Below, one piece after another: positions 45,020-54,486 of a DNA stretch of 64,000 bases (within the stretch, counting starts at the first letter, position 1; every line of letters begins with the position of its first letter). The position numbers were made by a program, and so were the translations under genes. Source of the stretch: Microbulbifer sp. THAF38 (GTDB taxonomy: Bacteria; Pseudomonadota; Gammaproteobacteria; Pseudomonadales; Cellvibrionaceae); the NCBI RefSeq assembly GCF_009363535.1, contig NZ_CP045369.1:942501-1006500 (forward strand), in the 5' to 3' direction. Below the pieces are notes generated by a model. It ran no database searches, was not told the DNA's origin, and was given only the letters and a program-made list of their open reading frames with translations.

Positions 45020-47236
45020 ATGGAGTTATATATGAGTGGTAAGCGTTCAGGGATCACTGTTCCTCATTTAACTAGATACGATTTGCGTCCATTGCTGCGT
45101 CCACTTAAAGGGTTGAAAGCTGAGACTGGCAAAGATGGCTATATTACATGGACTTCGACTACCAGCCAATCAAAATTTTGCATTGCAAATAACAGCTTTT
45201 CTCGGGGCTGGTATATGGTAGAAGTATTACTGGATTCTGATCAAAGTTATTTGGATGCGGCTTTTATCCTTCAACATAAGGGTGGACGAAAATCCCAGAA
45301 GCTTCGTTTGCCAATTCGTAATGGCCGAATGTCTAAGAGACTTCTTTGGTTTGCTAGAGGAGGTGAGGTACTTCAATTCTCACCCTCACAATCCGTATGT
45401 AAATTTACCATTCGTCACTTAACTCTAGTCAGAGTGTCTTTAATTTTCGCTCGAGATAGAATGCGTTCTCGATTAAAGTCTCGTAAATTAAGAGTGCCGT
45501 TTAGAATAACGAATCGTTGGGCCTATTATGATGCTACTTTTCGACCTGCTGGAGTTAAGGTCTCTTATCGGGACTGGGTTAAAAAAATAGAGCCTACTTT
45601 CTGGCCCGAGTTAGTTGAAAATTATTATAGTATAAGTTTCTCTATTATAATGCCAATTATTAATACAGATACATTGGACGCTATAAAAGATGCAGTCGAT
45701 TCAGTTTGTGCTCAAATACACCGAAATTGGAAACTTTTTATCCTCTCATCTGCTACTTGCAATAAAGATATCTATTTCTGGCTTAATGAACTTGTCTGTT
45801 CTGACAACAGAATAGAGCTGATTGGTTGTTATGAACTTAGCAATGAGTTCTCAAATCTAATTGATGCTGATAGCTATCATCTGCTATGTCCGCCAAGGGC
45901 TGTACTCGCCCCCAAAGCATTATCATGTTTTCAGTATGTTTTACAGAGTAATCCTCAAGCGAAAGTTATCTATAGTGATGAGGATAAACTGAGTGAGTCT
46001 GGGAGACGGTGCTTACCTAACTTTAAATCAGCATGGAATCCTGATCTTTTTTTTTCTGATAATTATATCGGTGAGTTTGTTCTTTTTGCCCCGAGCTTGT
46101 TAGAGCAGTCCAACTTCACTGAATTCAATCTTGAACAGGCTTGGGATTACTCGCTATTCCTTCAGGTATTACGTAAGTTAAAGCATCCTTCGCGAGAAAT
46201 TATTCATATACCGAGAATTCTTTTTCATAGGCAAAGCTTCCAAGATCCCGCAACTTATGTTAAGAGCAGTCAGCGTGTACTGCAAAAATATTTTAATGAG
46301 ACTGAGTGTTCGGATGTCTCAGTACATGTTGAAAATAATTATAGAGTATTACAAGTATGCTGGCCTTTAAAGATGGAAGAGCCTCTGGTTTCTCTTTTAA
46401 TTCCTACGCGGGATATGTTGCCCATACTTCGACAATGTATTGATAGTATTCTTGAGAAGACTGCCTATCAAAACTATGAGATTCTGGTTCTAGATAATCA
46501 GAGTGTTAAGCCTGAAACACTTAATTATTTATCTCATTTGAAGAAGTTACCCAATGTGAGAGTGATTAAGTATGATGCTCCTTTCAATTACTCGGCGATT
46601 AATAATTTCGGCGTCCAGCATACTCGTGGAGACATTATTGGTCTAATTAATAATGATATTGAGGTGATCTCACCCAACTGGCTTAAGGAAATGGTCACGC
46701 ATGCAATAAGGCCAGATATCGGTTGTGTGGGTGCCAAGCTATATTATAGCGATGGCCGTATCCAGCATGCTGGTGTTGTGGTTGGCCTGGGTAGTTTAGC
46801 GGGGCATGTCCATAAATTCTACCATCGCCATGAGGAAGGTTATATGAATCGCCTGAAGTGCACACAGAATTTTTCGGCAGTCACAGCTGCTTGCATGTTG
46901 GTACGTAAGAGCATATATGAAAAAGTTGGAGGACTAGACGAAAAAAATTTTGAAGTAGCTTTTAATGATGTTGATTTTTGCCTGAAGGTAAAAGAAGCTG
47001 GCTATCGAAACTTGTGGACACCTTGGGCTGAAATGTACCACCATGAATCAATTAGCCGTGGTATTGATAATACACCTGAAAAGCGGGCCAGGTTTGACAG
47101 GGAGGCGATTAACTTAAAGACCAGGTGGTCAACTCATGAGAGAAGGGATCCTTACTACAGCCCATTTCTGACTCATACCAGGGAAGATTTTACTTTGGGG
47201 TTAAATGAGGAAGCAAAAGCCCCTCTATGGCGCTGA
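45020..47236 (+). CDS. two-domain GT2 protein with a degenerate first catalytic domain
   Basis: A 738-residue paralogue of the 12238 protein with the same layout. The second domain (from about 455, PLVSLLIPTRDM) keeps VLDNQS, NYSAINNFGV, LINNDIEV and NDVDFCLKVKEAGYRNLWT and should be active. The first domain (from about 205, FSIIMPIINTDT) has lost key residues. The IADDAS of its paralogue reads ILSSAT, and the DxD-like LLDHDD reads LLCPPR, while downstream YSDEDK and AWNPDLFFS remain. It is thus probably inactive there and kept as a structural or acceptor-binding unit. The start is either ATG 45020 or ATG 45032; the latter has GGAG at ideal spacing. Composition is AT-rich. Confidence 0.85.
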   Translation: MELYMSGKRSGITVPHLTRYDLRPLLRPLKGLKAETGKDGYITWTSTTSQSKFCIANNSFSRGWYMVEVLLDSDQSYLDAAFILQHKGGRKSQKLRLPIRNGRMSKRLLWFARGGEVLQFSPSQSVCKFTIRHLTLVRVSLIFARDRMRSRLKSRKLRVPFRITNRWAYYDATFRPAGVKVSYRDWVKKIEPTFWPELVENYYSISFSIIMPIINTDTLDAIKDAVDSVCAQIHRNWKLFILSSATCNKDIYFWLNELVCSDNRIELIGCYELSNEFSNLIDADSYHLLCPPRAVLAPKALSCFQYVLQSNPQAKVIYSDEDKLSESGRRCLPNFKSAWNPDLFFSDNYIGEFVLFAPSLLEQSNFTEFNLEQAWDYSLFLQVLRKLKHPSREIIHIPRILFHRQSFQDPATYVKSSQRVLQKYFNETECSDVSVHVENNYRVLQVCWPLKMEEPLVSLLIPTRDMLPILRQCIDSILEKTAYQNYEILVLDNQSVKPETLNYLSHLKKLPNVRVIKYDAPFNYSAINNFGVQHTRGDIIGLINNDIEVISPNWLKEMVTHAIRPDIGCVGAKLYYSDGRIQHAGVVVGLGSLAGHVHKFYHRHEEGYMNRLKCTQNFSAVTAACMLVRKSIYEKVGGLDEKNFEVAFNDVDFCLKVKEAGYRNLWTPWAEMYHHESISRGIDNTPEKRARFDREAINLKTRWSTHERRDPYYSPFLTHTREDFTLGLNEEAKAPLWR

Positions 47237-47812
47237 TTGTTTATATGACTTGGCTGCTTGATTACAGACTGGTCAGTATAGCAAGCTCAAAGCTAACTAA
47301 TACTAAACTCATGGGCCCCATACCTTGGGTATCGGCTTTATCCGTATTGGATTTCATTATTGCTTTTATTTTATGCTAAATCGTTACATATTTAGCACTT
47401 TATGAGAGTCGCTTGGACTTAAGCTAAGAGCCAGCCTTTTGGGCTTAGAATTCTCCATGGAAATCTAACTGGCCGATAACCATTTGATTTACCTAGCTTG
47501 TGTAAGACCTATCTCCATCCATATAGGAGGAGATCAAAATATAGCCAATCCGCTCATAACTGTTTAGACGATCCTCACTCCTTGCTTAGATCTATATAAA
47601 GATGTTGATTCGTTACCTCCTAGTTTCATCTCACTTACCTCCGTGCCAAGCTTTTTTAACCAACCACTCATGAGCATGAAGTAAGCCTTCCTTTATTTAC
47701 TCTTGCTGATAGCTTGGGGTATGGGCATCAGATTTAGTATAGTTTGCCTTCTTTAGAGAGATATTTTAGGTGTAGCACCTACTATGGTAACCAAAGCGGC
47801 CCCCCGAACTTT
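47237..47812. other. non-coding stretch before the SLC13 permease
   Basis: About 575 bases without a convincing gene. The permease frame is open from 47744, but the TTG there would add 23 unconserved, non-hydrophobic residues. Composition begins to rise in GC here, marking the right shoulder of the AT-rich core. No terminator with a T-run was found after 47236. Confidence 0.45.
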
Positions 47813-49543
47813 ATGACTTTTTCTCAAATCTTTGTTGCTGGCACTTTTGTTCTGGTTATCTTCACCCTGATTTTTACTCGTGTACGTCCCTCTTTGGTCT
47901 TTGCCTCGGCTGCATCTGTTTGTTTTTTGACCGGTTTGGTCCCAGTTGAGTCGGTATTGCAAAAAGCCGTCAATCCCGGGCTGGTTACTTTGGTTGTTCT
48001 ACTATTGATCTCAATTGGGTTGGAGAAGGCTCGCTGGCTAAGAGCGATATCCGATGGATTGATTGGAGGAAGTTTGAAAACCAGCCTGCTCAGGCTTACA
48101 AGTGCTACTGCCTTAAGTTCGGCTTTTTTGAATAATACGGCTATTGTTGCGGCCCTGGCATCTAGCGTTAAGGCCCAGCGGCGGCACCCTTCAGGTAAGC
48201 TGCTATTACCGCTGTCCTATGCGGCCATTCTTGGTGGAACCTTAACCTTGATTGGAACTTCCACAAACTTGATCGTGAATAGCTTTGTGTTGGATAGGGG
48301 CATGGGATCTTTAGATTTTTTTGCCTTTCTTCCTATTGGCAGCGCTGCAGTCCTGGTCGGGCTGGTGGTATTACTGCTCTGTAATCGCCTGCTTCCCGAG
48401 GTGGGCGCTGTTGAGGAGGAAGCGGCACAGTATTTGCTGGAAGCCGAAGTTATTGAAGACTCGCCCTTGGATGGCCGTAGCGTAGAACAAAATAACTTGC
48501 GTCAGCTCGAAACACTCTACTTGATAGAGATTGTTCGCGGAGGGCAGAGTATCAGTCCTGTTGCTCCCACAGAATTAATTCGCAGCGGCGATAAGCTCAT
48601 TTTCAGCGGGGATGTGCGTGATCTGCAAAGGCTCCAGTCTATTGAGGGATTGCATTTGTTCGCATTGGATGATGATGCCCTACATATGGATCTCACAGAG
48701 GTCGTACTGACCCCGAACTCTAGTATCACCGGTGAGACACTGAAAAGCTGCCAGTTTCGGACTCGGTTCGATGCAGCGGTGGTAGCAATGCGTCGGGGCG
48801 GGGAGCGCCTGTCCGGCAAGCTGGGGGAGATACAGCTTCAACCAGGCGATGCCCTCCTCTTAGCGGTTGGCCAGGACTTTAAGCACCATCGTAATATCGA
48901 TAAGAACTTCTACGTGATCAGCGGAACTGATGTACAGCGCCAACTTTCCAGTAGGAACAGCTGGCTGCTAGGGCTGGGTTTTGCCAGTGTGGTGACGGGC
49001 TCGGCTCTGGGGCTCTTCTCCCTTTTAAAGGGGTTGGTGGTATTACTAGGCTTCATGGTGATACTGAATATCGTCACCACTTCTGAACTCCAACGGCGCT
49101 TTCCTTTCCAAATTTGGATCATTATTGCCAGTGCATTAGTTTTAGCCGAAGCTTTTTCTGGCAGCGGACTCGCTGATAGCCTCGCACGTTCAATGCGAGA
49201 TTCCCTTCAAGGCGCTGGACCATTGGCTGGAGTTATTGGCATTTTTTTATTGACGCTATTACTAACAGAATTGATGACCAATAATGCCGCTGCGGCACTC
49301 ACATTCCCATTAGCCTGGAGCTTGGCTGATAGTTTCGGTGTTAGCTGGATGCCGTTTGTGATGGCTGTAGCTTATGGAGCCAGTGCAAGTTTTTTGACCC
49401 CCTTTGGTTATCAGACCAATTTAATCGTTCAAAACTTAGGTGGTTATCACTTGCGCGATTTTCTACGTGCAGGTTTACCCTTGACAATTGCCTACTCATT
49501 AACGGTCCTAATATTATTACCAGTCGTATTTCCTTTTGAGTGA
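47813..49543 (+). CDS. SLC13-family permease with two TrkA-C domains (possible sulfate transporter)
   Basis: An inner-membrane ion transporter of the SLC13/ArsB-NhaD type. Membrane segments in the first half include LVTLVVLLLISIGLE, ATALSSAFLNNTAIVAALA (with the conserved NNTA) and GGTLTLIGTSTNLIVNSF (the GTSTNL signature). A cytosolic insert with two TrkA-C-like domains follows at about 190-370 in the protein counted from 47813. The second half repeats the signature (LTELMTNNAAAALTFP and ASFLTPFGYQTNLIV). Relatives transport sulfate or dicarboxylates. ATG 47813 is chosen because it starts at the first hydrophobic segment. Being placed next to sulfotransferases, sulfate uptake for PAPS is an attractive but unproven role. 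Confidence 0.82.
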   Translation: MTFSQIFVAGTFVLVIFTLIFTRVRPSLVFASAASVCFLTGLVPVESVLQKAVNPGLVTLVVLLLISIGLEKARWLRAISDGLIGGSLKTSLLRLTSATALSSAFLNNTAIVAALASSVKAQRRHPSGKLLLPLSYAAILGGTLTLIGTSTNLIVNSFVLDRGMGSLDFFAFLPIGSAAVLVGLVVLLLCNRLLPEVGAVEEEAAQYLLEAEVIEDSPLDGRSVEQNNLRQLETLYLIEIVRGGQSISPVAPTELIRSGDKLIFSGDVRDLQRLQSIEGLHLFALDDDALHMDLTEVVLTPNSSITGETLKSCQFRTRFDAAVVAMRRGGERLSGKLGEIQLQPGDALLLAVGQDFKHHRNIDKNFYVISGTDVQRQLSSRNSWLLGLGFASVVTGSALGLFSLLKGLVVLLGFMVILNIVTTSELQRRFPFQIWIIIASALVLAEAFSGSGLADSLARSMRDSLQGAGPLAGVIGIFLLTLLLTELMTNNAAAALTFPLAWSLADSFGVSWMPFVMAVAYGASASFLTPFGYQTNLIVQNLGGYHLRDFLRAGLPLTIAYSLTVLILLPVVFPFE

Positions 49544-49577
49544 TGACTGTAAATTTTTCTGACTTGTTGGAGTATGA

Positions 49578-50498
49578 ATGGAAGTAATCAACCGCTGGAT
49601 CATTGTAGAGGAGGGGCCAAACCCCTCGACAGATTACTTCGTAATTCCTTATCTGAAAAATTTGGGTGTGAGTGTCAAGCGCCTGACTTTTACCGATCTA
49701 CCCTCGGTTGATGAACTCGATGGAGCTCAGGTTATTTTTGTACGCTATGTTTCTCACGCCTGGCAATCTCTGATACAACAGAATTTGAAAAAGGTATCTG
49801 GCGTTTCAGTATTTCTAGATGATGATTTATTTGATTGGTCAGCATTCTCCGGGATGCCACTCCGCTATCAGATTAAAATACTACGCTATAGCTGGTCTAA
49901 GCAGCGCTGGTTAAAAGCCATTGGGGCAAAATTATTGGTCTCAACTCCATTTCTACAGAGAAAATATCGTCACTTGTCTCCTCAACTATTGTCAGCTGAG
50001 CCTCTGGATTTGGGTGCAAAGCGTCCACTTTCTATTTTCTATCATGGATCGGCATCTCACAGTGAGGATATTAACTGGCTTTATCCCATCATCAGACAGG
50101 TACTAGAAGAGAATCAAAACCTGGATTTTGAAATTATTGGGGATAAGCGAGTAAACCGTCTATTTCGGGGTGTGCCGAGAGTGCAAGTAATACACCCTAT
50201 GAAGTGGACAACTTACTTGTCCATGATACAGCGATCAGGCCGCTCTATAGGATTAGCTCCATTGTTGGATAGACCTTTTAATAGGGCAAGATCCCACACC
50301 AAATTTTTTGACATTACGCAGGCTGGTGCAGTAGGGATTTATGCGGAAGGGGATATTTACGGAAGAATAGTCCGACACCAGGAAAATGGAATCCTGTTGC
50401 CAATGCAGCCATTGGCCTGGGTAGAAAGTATTTTACAGTTGGCAGCTGATGATGTACTTAGAGAAAAGTTATTGCGCGGAGCACAAGAATGTCTGTAG
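49578..50498 (+). CDS. glycosyltransferase-like protein (GT4/GT1 fold)
   Basis: A 306-residue protein of the GT-B type. VFLDDDLFDW (about 85) follows a Rossmann-like first half. The second half has LSIFYHGSASHSEDINWL, DFEIIGDK, VIHPMKWTTYLSMIQ, and RARSHTKFFDITQAGAVGIYA, where a donor loop of GT1/GT4 proteins would be. HQENGILLPMQPLAWVESI is the family's end pattern. It is short for GT4 and lacks the double-glutamate motif, so the subfamily is uncertain. It overlaps kpsC by ten bases and is likely translated with it, so it may act close to the Kdo linker end of the chain. Confidence 0.7.
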   Translation: MEVINRWIIVEEGPNPSTDYFVIPYLKNLGVSVKRLTFTDLPSVDELDGAQVIFVRYVSHAWQSLIQQNLKKVSGVSVFLDDDLFDWSAFSGMPLRYQIKILRYSWSKQRWLKAIGAKLLVSTPFLQRKYRHLSPQLLSAEPLDLGAKRPLSIFYHGSASHSEDINWLYPIIRQVLEENQNLDFEIIGDKRVNRLFRGVPRVQVIHPMKWTTYLSMIQRSGRSIGLAPLLDRPFNRARSHTKFFDITQAGAVGIYAEGDIYGRIVRHQENGILLPMQPLAWVESILQLAADDVLREKLLRGAQECL

Positions 50499-52540
50499 TT
50501 GGGCACTGTTCCCTGGGGCTCCGCAGAATGCGTATTTTGGAGCCGTTGCTTGGTACTAAGTGCCAATATGTACTTTCAAGACCCAATGAAGCTATTAATC
50601 ATATGGTGGGCTGGGGGCTTAAGAATTCGGCGATTAAGGCACAGAGAATTGCCTCACGGGCTGGGCTTTCTTATTTCTGTATAGAGGATGGTTTTTTACG
50701 CTCCTTGGGTCTAGGGGTGGAGGGGGCTCAAGCCCATAGTTTGGTAGTGGATTATACTGGCATTTACTATGACGCCTCCCGTCCCAGTGACCTTGAAAAC
50801 TTGATTAAAACCAGTGGCTTTACTGCCGAAGAACTAAGTCGAGCAGAAAAAGGGCTTGGGCTCCTGCGAACCCATCGGTTGTGTAAATATAACAAGTCAT
50901 TTGATACACCCTTGGAAATAGCAGACAATCGCTCGGCAGTTCTGGTGGTAGATCAGACTTATGGTGATACATCGATAAGGGCAGGATTAGCCTCTGAAAG
51001 TCATTTTCATCAAATGTTGCGAAGTGCTATTTCAGAAAATCCTGGGGCTGAAATAATTGTCAAAATTCATCCGGATGTTATTTCTGGTAAAAAACGCGGT
51101 TATTTACAGGCGCTTGCAGAGCAAGAAGGCTGTAAAGTTATCGGACAGGATATATCCCCCTGGTCGATGTTCGATCGTGTTGATAAAGTCTATGTAGTGA
51201 CCAGTCAACTGGGCTTTGATGCGCTGATTGCTGGTAAAGAGGTACATTGTTTCGGCGTTCCCTTCTATTCTGGCTGGGGGCTTACAAAAGATCGCCAGTC
51301 TGTTGCTAGGCGTAATGTAAAACGAACACTGACAGAAATTTTCTGTGCGGCCTATCTTCGCTATTGCCGCTATATAAATCCTTACACGAACCGTAAATGC
51401 GAATTTGAGGATGCACTGGCTCTGATAGTCGAACAAAAAAGACAGTGGGAGCGTTTTCAAGGTACTTGGGTAGGTGTCGGGTTTTCGCCTTGGAAGCGTA
51501 GGTTTATTCCTAATTTTTTAGGGAGTAAGTCTAGAGTTGCTTTTTCGAGGTCTCTCAATAAGAGGCCTAAGGCCAGTCCTGGCGCTAATATTTTAGTATG
51601 GGCCAGCCGGGTTAACGACTCTCTGGTTGAGCAATGTCAACAAGCTCAATTGAATTTGTGGCGTATTGAAGATGGTTTTTTACGCTCGGTAGGCTTGGGC
51701 GCTGATTTAGTTACTCCAAGTTCTCTGGTGTTGGATTCCAGTGGAATCTACTTTGATGCCCATAATCCGAGTGATCTGGAAACTCTCTTAAATAGTACTA
51801 AATACTCACCAGCTATTTTGGCCCAGGCCAGAAAATTAAGGCAACAGTTGGTAAAGAATAGGGTGACCAAATATAATCTTGGTCGAGCAAAATTGTCCTG
51901 TGAGTTAAATCTGCCCAAGGATAAAAAGATAATTTTAATCCCTGGTCAAGTGGAGAGCGATGCCTCTATTGCCTGTGGCTCACCGGTATTCAAAAATAAT
52001 TTATCCTTGCTGCAACAGGTGAGGGCGAAGCATCCTGATGCTCATATCATCTATAAACCCCATCCAGATGTTGTTTGTGGTGCACGAAACGGGGAAGTGC
52101 CAGCAGTTGCTGGATCTCTGTATGACACTTTGATTGAGAGGGGGGAAATCTCCCTGTTGCTGGATAAGGTTGATGAAGTGCATACCATGAGTTCACTATG
52201 TGGTTTTGAGGCTTTGTTGAGAGAAATCAAGGTAGTAACTTATGGGCTGCCATTTTATGCAGGATGGGGGCTTACAGAAGATACACTCCTTATTGATAGA
52301 GAGCTCAAGGCATTCGATCTTCAATCTTTCAAGCTTCGGCGGCAGAGAGAGCTTAAACTGGATCAGCTAGTAGCTGGCGTACTGCTTCTTTACCCCGTAT
52401 ATGTGGACCCCAGAAGCGGTGAATTTATCAATGCGGAAACTACCATCGAGATTTTACAGCAATCCCGCAAGGTTGGTCGAAAAGAGAGCGTTTTTTTAAA
52501 GGTATTTAGTTGGTATCGAAGTCAGTTCTTAAAATATTAA
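50489..52540 (+). CDS. kpsC: capsule linker beta-Kdo transferase
   Basis: KpsC extends the poly-beta-Kdo linker that joins group 2-type capsules to a phospholipid. The 683-residue protein has the expected two related halves. FCIEDGFLRSLGLGVEGA with IYYDASRPSDLENLI lies in the first half. RIEDGFLRSVGLGADLVTPS with IYFDAHNPSDLETLL starts near residue 391 in the second. Each half also keeps IVKIHPDV or IYKPHPDV, followed by a T-S-x-LGF or MSSLCGFEALL block and LPFYAGWGLT-like ends. Length is typical. Together with kpsS it needs CMP-Kdo, which the gene at 7695 can supply. Confidence 0.94.
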   Translation: MSVVGHCSLGLRRMRILEPLLGTKCQYVLSRPNEAINHMVGWGLKNSAIKAQRIASRAGLSYFCIEDGFLRSLGLGVEGAQAHSLVVDYTGIYYDASRPSDLENLIKTSGFTAEELSRAEKGLGLLRTHRLCKYNKSFDTPLEIADNRSAVLVVDQTYGDTSIRAGLASESHFHQMLRSAISENPGAEIIVKIHPDVISGKKRGYLQALAEQEGCKVIGQDISPWSMFDRVDKVYVVTSQLGFDALIAGKEVHCFGVPFYSGWGLTKDRQSVARRNVKRTLTEIFCAAYLRYCRYINPYTNRKCEFEDALALIVEQKRQWERFQGTWVGVGFSPWKRRFIPNFLGSKSRVAFSRSLNKRPKASPGANILVWASRVNDSLVEQCQQAQLNLWRIEDGFLRSVGLGADLVTPSSLVLDSSGIYFDAHNPSDLETLLNSTKYSPAILAQARKLRQQLVKNRVTKYNLGRAKLSCELNLPKDKKIILIPGQVESDASIACGSPVFKNNLSLLQQVRAKHPDAHIIYKPHPDVVCGARNGEVPAVAGSLYDTLIERGEISLLLDKVDEVHTMSSLCGFEALLREIKVVTYGLPFYAGWGLTEDTLLIDRELKAFDLQSFKLRRQRELKLDQLVAGVLLLYPVYVDPRSGEFINAETTIEILQQSRKVGRKESVFLKVFSWYRSQFLKY

Positions 52541-52705
52541 ACAGTGGCACATCTTATGTTATCGATTTTTTTGTCATTGTTGTTTTAATGGGTGTTAATG
52601 AATCTTCGAATACTTGAAACCAAGATAGATAGTTCTGAACCATTTATTTATTAATGTTGTGGCGAAAATAGCCTGTTTGAAACAGACTTTTGCTGGGGGG
52701 CAAGC

Positions 52706-53776
52706 ATGCGGCGTTCTGTAATTGGAATAACCTGGAAGGTCCCGAAGTGGATATTTGAGTTGTTGAGCTGGGGTAAGAGTTTTAAGAATAACCCTATATT
52801 AGGAAACTATTTTTTGAATCGCTGTGGATTACATGTAACTCGAGTTATTCTGGCACACTTGCTTTTTCGGTTTCGTTTATTGCTGTTATCTCCTTTGGTC
52901 TCTTCAGAGGATCGAAGTGAATTCAATCGTAATGGCTATTTGCTTAAAAAAAACTTTCTTTCGCACGAGGATTTTGAGCGTCTATCCCAAGAACTGCTTG
53001 AGCTGAATGCCCCAGTAAGGGAGGTCATCGAAGGGACCACTATTACCCAGCGAGTTTTTATGGATTCAGAGGTGAGAAATACAGCACCGAATTTCCAAAA
53101 ATTATACACACATAAAAGTTTGGATCGATTGATGCGCTACTGCTCCTCAAAGAATCGGCCACCACTCTTTTACATCGAAAATCTGTACAATCACGCAAAT
53201 GTTACCCCACGCCCAGACCCGCAACGGGATTTACATGCAGATACCTTCCATCCTTGTGTTAAGGCATGGTTATATATGGATGAGTCGTCAGATGATAATG
53301 GTTCATTCGTCTATGCCCCCGGCTCCCATCGATTGACATGGAAGCGCCTCAAGTGGGAATACCGGCAGAGTCTGGAGGCTTGTAAGAGAGGTTCTGACCG
53401 TGCCCCAGGGCGTTACTGGGATGGCTCATTTCGTGTTAGTAAAGAGGATCTGGCTAAAATGGGGTATAAAGTAAAGAAGTTATCTGTTCCGAAAAATACC
53501 CTTTTAATTGGCAATGTTTACGGTTTTCACTGCCGTGGTCGTGCACTACGAAAGTCACACCGAATGACAGTTTGGATGCAGGCTCGGGATAACCCTTTTA
53601 ATCCTTTGTTTACCCCTTTTCCAAAATCCACCGCGTGGCTGTTTGAGCGGGTATGGAAGAAAGCTTTAATGAAGATTGATCGCCAGAAGACTGAGGGGGG
53701 AGAGCAGAGGAATTACTTTGGAGCCCTTACTCGTGCAGAATGTTCCAAAGTCTCCGAAATAGTTGGATCTGATTAA
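52706..53776 (+). CDS. phytanoyl-CoA dioxygenase (PhyH)-family protein
   Basis: A 356-residue non-haem iron, 2-oxoglutarate-dependent dioxygenase-like protein. RDLHADTFHPCVKAWLYMDE contains the H-x-D iron ligands (H177, D179). GSFVYAPGSHRLTWKR is the usual PhyH motif. GNVYGFHCRGRALRKSHRM holds the distal iron histidine (H275) and the arginine for 2-oxoglutarate (about R286). An N-terminal basic, partly hydrophobic stretch (about 1-62) precedes the fold and could touch the membrane. PhyH members hydroxylate lipids, small molecules or sugars. It lies between kpsC and kpsS, so modification of the capsule linker, lipid or a sugar is possible. The substrate cannot be named. Confidence 0.82.
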   Translation: MRRSVIGITWKVPKWIFELLSWGKSFKNNPILGNYFLNRCGLHVTRVILAHLLFRFRLLLLSPLVSSEDRSEFNRNGYLLKKNFLSHEDFERLSQELLELNAPVREVIEGTTITQRVFMDSEVRNTAPNFQKLYTHKSLDRLMRYCSSKNRPPLFYIENLYNHANVTPRPDPQRDLHADTFHPCVKAWLYMDESSDDNGSFVYAPGSHRLTWKRLKWEYRQSLEACKRGSDRAPGRYWDGSFRVSKEDLAKMGYKVKKLSVPKNTLLIGNVYGFHCRGRALRKSHRMTVWMQARDNPFNPLFTPFPKSTAWLFERVWKKALMKIDRQKTEGGEQRNYFGALTRAECSKVSEIVGSD

Positions 53777-54486
53777 TCTCGAATGAAATGGGGAAAAATT
53801 AGTTTTATAAAGAGCTTTCACCCGTATCTCACAGTAAAAGATAGGGGACATTAACTAGAAGATAATAAAGTCACAGCACATTCTGCCTGTACGCTGTTGC
53901 GTTACTTGTTGATAATTTAACCAGTTAAGCTAAGGTCTAGCTTTCAGCTTTCCTGGTGTAATCGCTTGTCGTGGCATTATTTCCTATGCCATCTAGAATG
54001 GCGGACTGTGAAGTGTGCCATACTCCCTTCCTGGAGCAATCCTATAGAGCCTTCTGCTCTGCTATATAAAGCGAAGGCTGATGTTGTTCTGTAGGTTCCT
54101 TATAAAGTCTGCCCCTTATCCCATTACTGGAATAAATTTTGAGTTTGTACCAGTTTGCTTGGAGGTTCGCTAAGGACTTGATTCAAAAACCAAGCGCACA
54201 AAGTTGTCTCTAAAGTTGGCTTTTCAGGGCATCGCCTAATGGATAAATTTACAGTAAGGTATTTTGATGGCCACTTTAAGCATCTAAATTAGCGCCTACA
54301 CCTCCAATGTTTGTTTTCTATTTGGAAATTTATGGGGTACTGAAACGGTCAGATTGGTTTTTGTGTGATGTATGCCAATACGGTTTAATTTGTGGTTTGT
54401 AGATAGTGAGTTTCTGGTTGTCCCTATAATGTTTCTTCATCAAGTTTCAATGCACCCATTAGGGTGATTCTGGAGTAGGCCTATTC
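53777..54486. other. non-coding stretch between the PhyH gene and kpsS
   Basis: About 710 bases with no convincing gene on either strand, no transposase trace and no terminator with a T-run. The region has intermediate base composition. It separates kpsC from kpsS, which are usually adjacent, and probably contains a promoter for kpsS that I cannot place. Confidence 0.45.
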
